Assembly: GCA_023229845.1 (NCBI GenBank)
Contig: JALNYK010000035.1
Span: 1 to 28,339, forward strand
Origin: Gallionella sp.
GTDB lineage: Bacteria; Pseudomonadota; Gammaproteobacteria; Burkholderiales; Gallionellaceae
Length of the DNA: 28,339 nucleotides
Direction: 5' to 3'
The notes beneath the pieces were generated by a model. It was not told where the DNA came from, made no database searches, and worked only from the letters and a program-made list of their open reading frames with translations. Made by a program: the position numbers and the translations under genes. Below, in pieces: positions 22,189 through 28,339 of this stretch (positions are counted from its first letter, which is position 1; each line of letters opens with the position of its first letter).

Positions 22189-23085
22189 ATGAAAAAAATC
22201 CTCTCTGTAATTTCTCTGCTGCTACTCAGCAGCCAAGTCCACGCCGCGCTCAACGTGTTCGCCTGCGAACCGGAATGGGCCGCGCTCACCCAGCAGCTCG
22301 CGGGCGACCGGGCCAGCATCTACACCGTCACCGGCGCGCTGCAAGACCCGCATCGCGTCGAGGCCCGCCCCAGCCTGATCGCCAAGGCGCGCCGCGCGCA
22401 ACTGCTGGTATGCACCGGCGCGGAGCTGGAAACGGCCTGGCTGCCGGTGGTGTTGCGCGAATCCGGCAACGGCGCGATTCAGCCCGGCAGCGCCGGTTAT
22501 TTCGAAGCGGCGCAATCTGTACGCATGCTGGAAGTCCCGACCCGGCTGGATCGTGCCGATGGCGATGTGCATGCCGCAGGCAACCCGCATATCCAGATCG
22601 ATCCGCGCAACTTCTTGCCGGTCGCCGACGCGCTCAGCAAACGCCTGATCCAGCTCGACCCGGCCAACACCGAGCACTACCGGCAACAGTACGCGGCGTT
22701 CGACCGGCAATGGCGCGCCGCGCTGGCGAAGTGGGAACATCAGGCCGCACCTCTCAGGGGCATGCCCATCATCGTGCAGCATCGCGGCTTCCCCTACCTG
22801 AACAACTGGCTGGGACTGAAGCAGGTCGCCGAACTCGAACCCAAGCCCGGCATGGAACCCAGCGCCGCATATCTGGGCCAGGTGCTGGGCCAGTTGCAGC
22901 AACACCCGGCGAAGCTGGTGATACGCGCCGCCTACCAGGATGGCCGCCCCTCGGAATGGATCGCCGAACGCGCGCATATCCCCGCCGTGACGCTGCCGTT
23001 CACGGTCGGCGGCACGCCGCAGTCTGGCGATTTGTTCGCGCTGTTCGACGACACGGTGCAGCGTTTGCTGGCGGGACTGAAATAA
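22189..23085 (+). CDS. ZnuA-type periplasmic metal-binding protein
   Basis: 298 residues. The ATG at 22189 has AAGGG 8 nt upstream and a signal peptide (MKKILSVISLLLLSSQVHAA). Cluster A-I binding-protein motifs: VTGALQDPHRVEARPSLIAK with the first metal His, CTGAELETAW, NPHIQIDPRNF with the second His, and QHRGFPYLNNWLG with the third; EPKPGMEPSAAYL near the second lobe. The long His/Asp-rich loop of many ZnuA proteins is absent. Substrate is probably Zn(II), though Mn(II) cannot be excluded by eye. The permease gene follows 149 bp later beyond a palindromic repeat; the ATPase gene is not in the window. Confidence 0.85.
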   Translation: MKKILSVISLLLLSSQVHAALNVFACEPEWAALTQQLAGDRASIYTVTGALQDPHRVEARPSLIAKARRAQLLVCTGAELETAWLPVVLRESGNGAIQPGSAGYFEAAQSVRMLEVPTRLDRADGDVHAAGNPHIQIDPRNFLPVADALSKRLIQLDPANTEHYRQQYAAFDRQWRAALAKWEHQAAPLRGMPIIVQHRGFPYLNNWLGLKQVAELEPKPGMEPSAAYLGQVLGQLQQHPAKLVIRAAYQDGRPSEWIAERAHIPAVTLPFTVGGTPQSGDLFALFDDTVQRLLAGLK

Positions 23086-23109
23086 CCAACGTCATTCCGG
23101 CGCAGTTTT

Positions 23110-23181
23110 GTAGGATGGGTTGAGTAACGCGATACCCATGCGGTGCGATTGATGGGTATCGCTGCGCTCAACCCATCCTAC
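23110..23181. repeat. 72-bp inverted repeat between the metal-binding and permease genes
   Basis: Outer arms GTAGGATGGGTTGAG (23110-23124) and CTCAACCCATCCTAC (23167-23181) match perfectly; inner arms GCGATACCCAT (23129-23139) and ATGGGTATCGC (23152-23162) also match perfectly. This GTAGGATGGGTTGAG-type element is a familiar dispersed palindrome in proteobacteria. Confidence 0.88.
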
Positions 23182-23234
23182 GAGTTCTGCTTTTTCAGGT
23201 TTCATCTGCGGATGAAACAAACATCAAGGACACC

Positions 23235-23981
23235 ATGAACAATATCGAATTCGACATTCTCCTCCCCGCGTTTGTCGCGGGTTTGCTGGTGCTGTCCACG
23301 CACATCCCGCTCGGCATGAAAGTGCTGACGCGCGGCGTGATCTTCGCCGACCTCGCCGTCGCGCAAATCGCAGGACTGGGCGTGGTTATCGCGGGCTTGC
23401 TCGACCTGACCAACCAGCCGCTGCTGGTGCAACTGGTCGCCGCCCTCAGCGCATTATGCGGCGCGGCACTGCTGGCGTGGATCGAAAACCGTCTGCCCGA
23501 AATCAAGGAAGCCTGCATCGGCCTAACCTTTGTGCTCGCCGCCAGCGGCGGCATCCTGCTGATGAGCCGCGACGTGCATGCGGGCGAGCATCTCAAGGAT
23601 TTGCTGGTCGGGCAGATCCTGTGGGTGAATACCGAACAACTGATCGTCACGGCCATCCTCACCGCAACGTTGCTTGCGCTGTGGTTTTGGACAAAACTAA
23701 AAACCAGCAGCATCGGTTTTTACGCCCTGTTCGCTTTGGCCGTCACCGCCTCGGTGCAACTGGTCGGCATCTACTTGGTGTTCGCCAGCCTGATCGTTCC
23801 CGCGCTCGCCACCTACCGCCTGAAACAACGCCGCATGGTTTTCGCGTTTACCGTCGGCGTGCTGGGGTATGCGCTCGGCCTATTGCTATCGGCATGGTTC
23901 GACTTGCCCAGCGGCGCGGTGGTGGTGTGGGCGATGGCGCTCTGCGGTCTGGCTGCGGGCGTACTGAAGCGCGCGGATTAA
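23235..23981 (+). CDS. ABC-3 family metal permease (ZnuB-type)
   Basis: 248-residue integral membrane protein with about seven to eight hydrophobic segments. It starts MNNIEFDILLPAFVAGLLVL and contains the family regions GMKVLTRGVIFADLAVAQIA, the cytoplasmic-loop site for the ATPase, and VQLVGIYLVFASLIVPALAT. The start has AAGGA 5 nt upstream. Together with the binding protein upstream it would form a zinc importer, but a znuC-type ATPase gene, normally adjacent, is missing. The first ~20 residues and both termini look complete. It ends 40 bp before aroE. Confidence 0.87.
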   Translation: MNNIEFDILLPAFVAGLLVLSTHIPLGMKVLTRGVIFADLAVAQIAGLGVVIAGLLDLTNQPLLVQLVAALSALCGAALLAWIENRLPEIKEACIGLTFVLAASGGILLMSRDVHAGEHLKDLLVGQILWVNTEQLIVTAILTATLLALWFWTKLKTSSIGFYALFALAVTASVQLVGIYLVFASLIVPALATYRLKQRRMVFAFTVGVLGYALGLLLSAWFDLPSGAVVVWAMALCGLAAGVLKRAD

Positions 23982-23987
23982 CCCGCT

Positions 23988-23993
23988 ATAATC
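23988..23993 (+). promoter_or_regulatory. Candidate -10 element (TATAAT) for aroE
   Basis: A perfect TATAAT 28 bp before the aroE start codon; the -35 region overlaps the end of the permease gene and is weak. It would give aroE-mtgA its own transcription independent of the metal genes. Confidence 0.45.
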
Positions 23994-24021
23994 CGCGCCA
24001 CTTATTCGCATCGCCAGAACC

Positions 24022-24828
24022 ATGACCGACCAATACGCCGTTATCGGCAACCCCATCTCGCACAGCAAATCGCCGCCGATCCACCGGATGTTCGCGGAAC
24101 AGACCGGGCAGGACATTTCGTACGAGGCCATCGAGTCGCCGCTGGACGGCTTCGCGGCGACCATCGAACGTCTGCGCGCAGCAGGCTACGAGGGCTGCAA
24201 CGTGACCGTGCCGTTCAAGTTCGAGGCGTTCGAACTCGCTACGCGATTGAGCGAGCGCGCTCAATCGGCCCAGGCCGTAAACACGCTGAAGTTCGAAGGC
24301 GGCGCCATCCTGGGCGACAACACCGACGGCGCGGGACTGGTTGCCGACATCGAACACAATCTCGGCGTCTCGCTGCGCGACAAGCGCGTGCTACTGATGG
24401 GCGCGGGCGGCGCGGCCTACGGCGTCATACTGCCACTGGTGCATGCAGGCGCGCATATCGCCGTCGCCAACCGCACCGCGGACAAGGCGCGGCAGCTTGC
24501 CGCCGCATTCGCCGCTTCGGGCGAGGTTACCGGTTGCGGCTACGACGAACTGGATGAGCTGCAGTTCGACGTGATCGTGAACGCCACTTCCGCAGGACTG
24601 AGCGACAGCGCAATCCCGCTGCCGGACTCCATCTTCGCCCCCAACGCACTCGCCTACGACATGATGTACGGGCGGGAGACGCCGTTCATGGCCTTCGCCC
24701 GCGAGCATGGAGCTCACGTCGCCGACGGCCTCGGCATGCTGGTCGAACAAGCCGCCGAAGCGTTCCATATCTGGCGCGGCGTCCGCCCGGACACCCGTCC
24801 CGTACTCGAAAAACTGCGCAGCGCATGA
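24022..24828 (+). CDS. aroE: Shikimate dehydrogenase (NADP+)
   Basis: 268-residue enzyme of the chorismate pathway reducing 3-dehydroshikimate to shikimate. Substrate-site residues Ser14 and Ser16 (ISHSKSP), catalytic Lys66 (NVTVPFK) and Asp102 (NTDG) are present; the NADP loop is GAGGAAYGV and NRTADKARQL provides the adenosine-phosphate pocket; the end has ADGLGMLVEQAAEAFHIWRG. The usual Arg in GAGGAARGV is Tyr here, a mild change. The length is typical. Its last 4 bp overlap mtgA (ATGA), so the two are co-translated. Confidence 0.96.
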   Translation: MTDQYAVIGNPISHSKSPPIHRMFAEQTGQDISYEAIESPLDGFAATIERLRAAGYEGCNVTVPFKFEAFELATRLSERAQSAQAVNTLKFEGGAILGDNTDGAGLVADIEHNLGVSLRDKRVLLMGAGGAAYGVILPLVHAGAHIAVANRTADKARQLAAAFAASGEVTGCGYDELDELQFDVIVNATSAGLSDSAIPLPDSIFAPNALAYDMMYGRETPFMAFAREHGAHVADGLGMLVEQAAEAFHIWRGVRPDTRPVLEKLRSA

Positions 24829-25520
24829 AAAAATTCCGTTACTGGAGCTGGCGCATCCTGCTGGCCATCTTCGCGCTGGTGCTGCTGTACCAGCTCTGGA
24901 TATTCATGCACATCGTCTGGTGGGTGAAGTTCAATCCCTCGACCAGTTCTTTCATGGAAGACCGGCTGGAGGTGATGCAGGACAAGAACCCGGACGCCGA
25001 GCTGAAGCACAAGTGGGTGCCCTACGAAAAAATCTCCAACAACCTGAAGCGAGCGCTAGTCGCCTCGGAAGACGCGAAGTTCGTCGACCATGAAGGCTTC
25101 GACTGGGAAGGTATCCAGAAGGCCTACGAGAAGAACATGAAGAAGGGCAAGATCGTCGCGGGCGGATCGACCATCAGCCAGCAGCTTGCGAAGAATCTGT
25201 TTCTCTCGACCAAGCGCACGCCCTGGCGCAAAGGCGAGGAAGTCATCATCACGCTGATGCTGGAGGCGGCGATGGACAAGCGCCGCATCTTCGAGATTTA
25301 TCTCAACGTGATCGAATGGGGCAACGGCGTGTTCGGCGCGGAAGCCGCCGCGCGTTATTACTACCGCACCAGCGCATCCGGCTTGTCTGCCGCACAGGCC
25401 GCAAAACTCGCCGCGATGGTGCCCAACCCGCGCTACTACGATAAGCACCGCGAGGCGCGCGGGCTGTTGCGCAAGACCGGCATCATCCTTGCGCGCATGA
25501 ACAGCGCGGAAATTCCGTAG
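24825..25520 (+). CDS. mtgA: Monofunctional peptidoglycan glycosyltransferase
   Basis: 231-residue GT51 enzyme polymerising lipid II into glycan strands. One N-terminal TM anchor (about residues 10-32), then the five GT51 motifs: SEDAKFVDHEGFDWEGI with catalytic Glu82, GGSTISQQLAKNLFL, RKGEEVIITLMLE, KRRIFEIYLNVIEWGNGVFG and AAKLAAMVPNPRYYD. It lacks a transpeptidase domain, as MtgA does. The stop TAG lies inside a short repeat (CGTAGGGGCACGG), so the last codons may have been set by that repeat's arrival. It overlaps aroE by 4 bp. Confidence 0.95.
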   Translation: MKKFRYWSWRILLAIFALVLLYQLWIFMHIVWWVKFNPSTSSFMEDRLEVMQDKNPDAELKHKWVPYEKISNNLKRALVASEDAKFVDHEGFDWEGIQKAYEKNMKKGKIVAGGSTISQQLAKNLFLSTKRTPWRKGEEVIITLMLEAAMDKRRIFEIYLNVIEWGNGVFGAEAAARYYYRTSASGLSAAQAAKLAAMVPNPRYYDKHREARGLLRKTGIILARMNSAEIP

Positions 25521-25575
25521 GGGCACGGCGGAAACATTTCGCGATGACGTGTCGCAAAATTTCGTAGGGGCACGG
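25516..25575. repeat. Two direct copies of CGTAGGGGCACGG
   Basis: Exact 13-mers at 25516-25528 and 25563-25575, 47 bp apart, each preceded by AATTC/ATTT. An inverted partial match (CCGTTCCCCTAC) lies near 25632-25643. The first copy includes the mtgA stop codon. Confidence 0.75.
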
Positions 25576-25593
25576 TGCAACAAAGTCGGGCAA

Positions 25594-25620
25594 TCCACTA
25601 TCCAGCAAGCTGGATGTGGA
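25594..25620. other. Hairpin in the mtgA-mgtE spacer
   Basis: TCCAC-T-ATCCAGC pairs with GCTGGAT-GTGGA around an AA loop, with one bulged base. There is no following T run, so its role is open. The spacer between the genes is 193 bp and otherwise holds only the repeats and a TACAAT (25682-25687) that may be the -10 element of mgtE. Confidence 0.4.
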
Positions 25621-25713
25621 ATTGACACCGCCGTTCCCCTACCCATGCATCGCGTCGCCGCCATTCGAGCGGCGATTCCTTTACAATAGCGCGCGAATAA
25701 AAGGGCCCGCGCG

Positions 25714-27168
25714 ATGACCGACTCCAGCCACGAGAACCACCACACCGAAAACGTGCAAGCACACCTCAAGCAGGTGGAGGCACTGCTGCACAGACACGCG
25801 CTGGTAGAAGAGGTGGCGCACAAGCAGGAACTGCCGCGTCAGGATCGCCATGCCCTGGTCGATACCCTGCTGCACAAGCAACACCTCACCGAACTGCAGC
25901 TCAAGCTGGAAAGTCTGCACCCGGCCGACATCGCCTACATCCTCGAAGCCCTGCCGATCGAGCAGCGTCTGCTGGTGTGGGATCTGGTCAAATCGGAACG
26001 CGACGGCGAGATCCTGATCGAGGTATCGGATTCGGTGCGCGAGTCGCTGATCGCAACGATGAACCGCGAAGAACTGCGCGCTGCGGCCGGACAGCTGGAT
26101 GCCGACGAGATCGCCGACCTCGCGCCGGACCTGCCGCAGAACGTGATGCGCGACGTGTTCAAGTCGCTGTCGATCGAAGAGCGCGAACATCTGCGCGCGG
26201 CGATGTCGTATTCGGAAGACTCGGTCGGCGCACTGATGGACTTCAACATGATCCATGTGCGCGAGGACGTCACGCTGGAAGTGGTGTCGCGCTACCTGCG
26301 CCGTTTCGACAAACTGCCCGACCACACCGACCAGATATTCGTGGTCAACCGCGACGACGTCTTCAAGGGCGTGCTGCCGATCAACCTGATCGTCGTCAAC
26401 GAACCGGAAGCGCTCGTCCGCGACCTGATGCTGACCGACACCATCCAGCTGCATCCGGAAGAGAAGGCGGATCAGGCCGCACAAGCGTTCGAGCGCTACG
26501 ACCTCGTTTCCGCACCGGTGATCGACGAAGACAAAAAACTGACCGGTCGCGTGACCGTGAACGTGGTGCTGGACTTCATCCGTACCGAATCCGAGAGCGA
26601 CTTATTGAACCAGGCCGGTCTGCGCGAAGAGGAAGACATCTTCGCGTCGGTGTGGAAGTCGGCGCAGAACCGCTGGACCTGGCTGGCCCTGAACCTGTGC
26701 ACCGCATTCTTCGCCTCGCGCGTGATCGGCGGATTCGAAGACACCATCGAAAAATTCGTCGCACTGGCTGCACTGATGCCCATCGTTGTCGGCATCGCCG
26801 GCAACTCGGCGAACCAGACCACCACCATCATCATCCGCTCGCTCGCGCTGGGACAGATCACCCAAGGCAACGCGCGCCGCCTGTTGCTGAAGGAACTGGC
26901 GATCAGCGCATTTAACGGTATCGTGTGGGGCGGAATTGCGGGACTGTTCGCCTACTTCCTGTATCACAGCGTGCCGCTCGGCGTCGTGATGACCAGCGCG
27001 ATGCTGCTCAACCTGATCGTGGGCGCCGTCGTCGGCATGGTCATTCCGCTGACGATGCAGAAGTTCGGACGCGATCCAGCGATAGGCTCCAGCGTGATGA
27101 TCACGGCGATCACCGACAGCGGCGGCTTCTTCATCTTCCTGGGGCTAGCGACGATTTTCCTGATCTAG
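25714..27168 (+). CDS. mgtE: Magnesium transporter MgtE
   Basis: 484 residues. Domain order is that of MgtE: cytosolic MgtE_N helical superhelix (about residues 50-155, LHPADIAYILEALPIEQRLL), two CBS domains (about 160-285; SVGALMDFNMIHVREDVTLE and SAPVIDEDKKLTGRVTVNVV) that sense Mg2+ and gate the pore, a connecting helix, then five TM helices from about residue 315. Pore-region motifs are VGIAGNSANQTTTIIIRSLA and the C-terminal AITDSGGFFIFLGLATIFL with the conserved Asp for Mg2+ selection. The His-rich start (SSHENHHTENVQ) is a local extension. No M-box type riboswitch is apparent in the 193-bp leader. Synteny aroE-mtgA-mgtE is seen in related betaproteobacteria. Confidence 0.95.
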   Translation: MTDSSHENHHTENVQAHLKQVEALLHRHALVEEVAHKQELPRQDRHALVDTLLHKQHLTELQLKLESLHPADIAYILEALPIEQRLLVWDLVKSERDGEILIEVSDSVRESLIATMNREELRAAAGQLDADEIADLAPDLPQNVMRDVFKSLSIEEREHLRAAMSYSEDSVGALMDFNMIHVREDVTLEVVSRYLRRFDKLPDHTDQIFVVNRDDVFKGVLPINLIVVNEPEALVRDLMLTDTIQLHPEEKADQAAQAFERYDLVSAPVIDEDKKLTGRVTVNVVLDFIRTESESDLLNQAGLREEEDIFASVWKSAQNRWTWLALNLCTAFFASRVIGGFEDTIEKFVALAALMPIVVGIAGNSANQTTTIIIRSLALGQITQGNARRLLLKELAISAFNGIVWGGIAGLFAYFLYHSVPLGVVMTSAMLLNLIVGAVVGMVIPLTMQKFGRDPAIGSSVMITAITDSGGFFIFLGLATIFLI

Positions 27169-27198
27169 TCTGCGTTAATGTCAGGCCATCATCAGGCC

Positions 27199-27382
27199 GT
27201 CATTCCGGCGCATAACCAGCGACTTGGCTGGCGTTGTTTGCTAGCTTAGTCGAATGGCTAGTAGTTCCATCAGGCCGGAATCCAGCCGATTAAAGAATTC
27301 CCGCGTAAGCGGGACAACGCCGTGGTTTTGTCCGCTACGCGGAATATTTTTATAACTGGATTCCGGCCTGTGCCGGAATGAC
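27199..27382. repeat. 184-bp nested inverted repeat downstream of mgtE
   Basis: Outer arms GTCATTCCGGCGCA (27199-27212) and TGTGCCGGAATGAC (27369-27382) pair with one mismatch; inner arms AGGCCGGAATCCAG (27272-27285) and CTGGATTCCGGCCT (27356-27369) pair perfectly. A central hairpin CCCGCGTAAGCGGG (27300-27313) follows. No open frame. It resembles the widespread GTCATTCCGGC...GCCGGAATGAC elements. It fills most of the gap of 330 bp between mgtE and the histone-like gene. Confidence 0.85.
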
Positions 27383-27416
27383 GTAGCGTCACCAACGAAT
27401 TACCCGTCCATCGGTG

Positions 27417-27451
27417 CAAAATAAAAACGCCCCGTGCAGAACACGGGGCGT
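27417..27451 (-). terminator. Intrinsic terminator of the histone-H1-like gene
   Basis: On the minus strand, ACGCCCCGTG-TTCTG-CACGGGGCGT (27427-27451) is followed by TTTTATTTT. The 10-bp GC-rich stem and T tract make a strong terminator about 50 bp past the stop. Confidence 0.9.
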
Positions 27452-27468
27452 CTCAAGTAAAGCGGGCC

Positions 27469-27488
27469 TGCGGGGCTTCCGCCCCGCA
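27469..27488 (-). other. Second GC-rich hairpin before the terminator
   Basis: TGCGGGGC-TTCC-GCCCCGCA, a perfect 8-bp stem, lies between the histone-like stop and the intrinsic terminator; no T run. May stabilise the mRNA 3' end. Confidence 0.55.
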
Positions 27489-27498
27489 AACATCCAGG

Positions 27499-28167
27499 TT
27501 ATGCACCCAGGATGCCCTTGCCGACCTTCTTCGCTGCAGGCTTTTTGGCTGCCGGCTTGGTGGCGGCCTTCTTCACTGCTGGCTTTGCTGCGACTTTCTT
27601 GGCGACTGGCTTCTTCGCCACTGCCTTCTTCACTGCGGGCTTGGCTGCAGCCTTTTTGGCAACCGGCTTCTTGGCGACAACCTTCTTCGCTGCCGGCTTG
27701 GCTACAACCTTCTTGGCTACAACCTTCTTGGCGGCAACCTTTTTCGCTGCCGGCTTAGCTGCAACTTTCTTGGCGACAACCTTTTTCGCTGCAGGCTTGG
27801 CTGCAACTTTCTTGGCGACAACCTTTTTCGCTGCCGGCTTGACTGCAACTTTCTTGGCAACAACCTTTTTCGCTACTGGCTTCTTCGCTACGGCTTTCTT
27901 CACTGCTGGCTTGGCCGCTGCCTTCTTAGCTGTTGGCTTGGCTACCGCTTTTTTCGCTGCCGGTTTAACGGCGGCTTTTTTCGCTACTGGCTTGGCTGCT
28001 GCTTTCTTGACTGCCGGTTTGGCGGCCGCTTTTTTCGCCGCGGGTTTTGCTGCTGCTTTTTTTACTGCGGGTTTAGCGGCGACTTTTTTGGCGGCCGGTT
28101 TAGCGGCTGCTTTTTTCGCTGCGGGTTTTGCTGCAGGGGTCGATGCGGTTGTATCGGATGTTGCCAT
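27499..28167 (-). CDS. Histone H1-like lysine/alanine/proline-rich DNA-binding protein
   Basis: 222 residues, almost wholly composed of variations on KPAAKKAAA / KKVVAKKPVAKK, with a short N-terminus MATSDTTASTPAA and the tail KKVGKGILGA. Such (K/A/P)n proteins resemble the C-terminal tail of eukaryotic H1, HctB and AlgP; they bind DNA without sequence preference and probably compact or organise it. The start at 28167 is preferred over 28173 because GGAG then lies at 7-nt spacing. The repeat units differ at synonymous positions, and the array probably changes length between strains. No globular domain is present. It ends with a strong terminator; monocistronic. Confidence 0.85.
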   Translation of the reverse strand: MATSDTTASTPAAKPAAKKAAAKPAAKKVAAKPAVKKAAAKPAAKKAAAKPAVKKAAAKPVAKKAAVKPAAKKAVAKPTAKKAAAKPAVKKAVAKKPVAKKVVAKKVAVKPAAKKVVAKKVAAKPAAKKVVAKKVAAKPAAKKVAAKKVVAKKVVAKPAAKKVVAKKPVAKKAAAKPAVKKAVAKKPVAKKVAAKPAVKKAATKPAAKKPAAKKVGKGILGA

Positions 28168-28339
28168 TTTCATTCTCCATAAAAATTGGGGACATTCTCG
28201 CTACTCAACTTCTCGCTCAAACGCCCTGTCCTGATAGCTGGAGACGTTTGCGGCATCGGCACTCTATCCACGTTTAAAAAAACCTGCAACAAATTTCGCG
28301 CATACGTATTGCGAAAATTGCAACACTCACGGAAGCGTC
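28168..28339. other. Upstream region of the histone-like gene
   Basis: 172 bp to the window edge. It contains TTTCGC (28294-28299) and GCGAAA (28311-28316) flanking the palindrome ATACGTAT (28302-28309), off-centre by half a base, about 130 bp before the start codon. No gene seen; promoter elements are not clear. Confidence 0.35.

Noticed and set aside
25521..25713. Mg2+ riboswitch (M-box/ykoK) before mgtE
   Set aside because: The spacer is short, contains repeats and one simple hairpin, and no M-box-like architecture is visible.
27510..28150. Possible CRISPR or tandem-repeat array
   Set aside because: The periodicity comes from Lys/Ala codons of the histone-like gene; units are irregular and there are no spacers.
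1..28339. tRNA, rRNA, insertion sequence transposase or phage genes
   Set aside because: None recognised on either strand; mobile features are limited to short non-coding palindromes.

Overview
The window comes from the chromosome of a GC-rich betaproteobacterium. Gene content and order fit the Nitrosomonadales/Gallionellaceae neighbourhood: miaB-ybeZ-ybeY-ybeX, an RNB exoribonuclease followed by tonB, then aroE-mtgA-mgtE, a c551-type monohaem cytochrome, and an Ala/Lys/Pro histone-H1-like protein. The lineage is an inference from synteny and style; no rRNA or tRNA gene is present. Most of the window is housekeeping, with three accessory patches.

Layout. 1-1970: CPA2 (KefB/YbaL-like) cation/proton antiporter, missing only the first base of its start codon. 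2020-5246: an hxsB-hxsC-hxsA cassette (two radical SAM proteins and a His-Xaa-Ser repeat substrate with a peptidoglycan-binding domain), clearly lower in GC than its flanks and with no hxsD in sight. 5411-6531: GIY-YIG protein, a 455-bp spacer with DnaA-box-like words and a frameshifted GGDEF relic, then an SRPBCC protein. 6757-10228: a lipoprotein-type substrate-binding protein followed 7 bp later by a transmembrane HAMP-PAS-GGDEF-EAL protein (minus strand). 10377-16488: lnt, a convergent pseudouridine synthase, and the minus-strand operon miaB-ybeZ-ybeY-ybeX(corC). 16653-17264: a 30-residue membrane miniprotein with an excellent ribosome binding site and its own terminator, then a cytochrome c with a terminator. 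17331-17470: a 140-bp palindromic repeat just upstream of an RNB exoribonuclease (17507-19432) that carries a palindromic element inside its reading frame; a TonB-like gene overlaps its end. 20287-23981: a metal-uptake patch (small secreted Cys/His protein, outer-membrane barrel, ZnuA-type binding protein, ZnuB-type permease; no ATPase) with palindromic repeats between its genes. 24022-27168: aroE, mtgA (4-bp overlap), mgtE. 27169-27416: nested inverted repeat. 27499-28167: histone-H1-like protein, minus strand, with terminator.

How the parts fit. The Hxs cassette is a compact maturation system: HxsA is exported and probably held at the peptidoglycan, and HxsB and HxsC presumably modify its His-Xaa-Ser tract. 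The modification and its purpose are, as far as I know, unestablished, which makes this the best candidate for an undescribed system here. The binding-protein/GGDEF-EAL pair looks like ligand-controlled c-di-GMP signalling. The metal patch sits between tonB and aroE and looks like an insertion into an otherwise conserved order.
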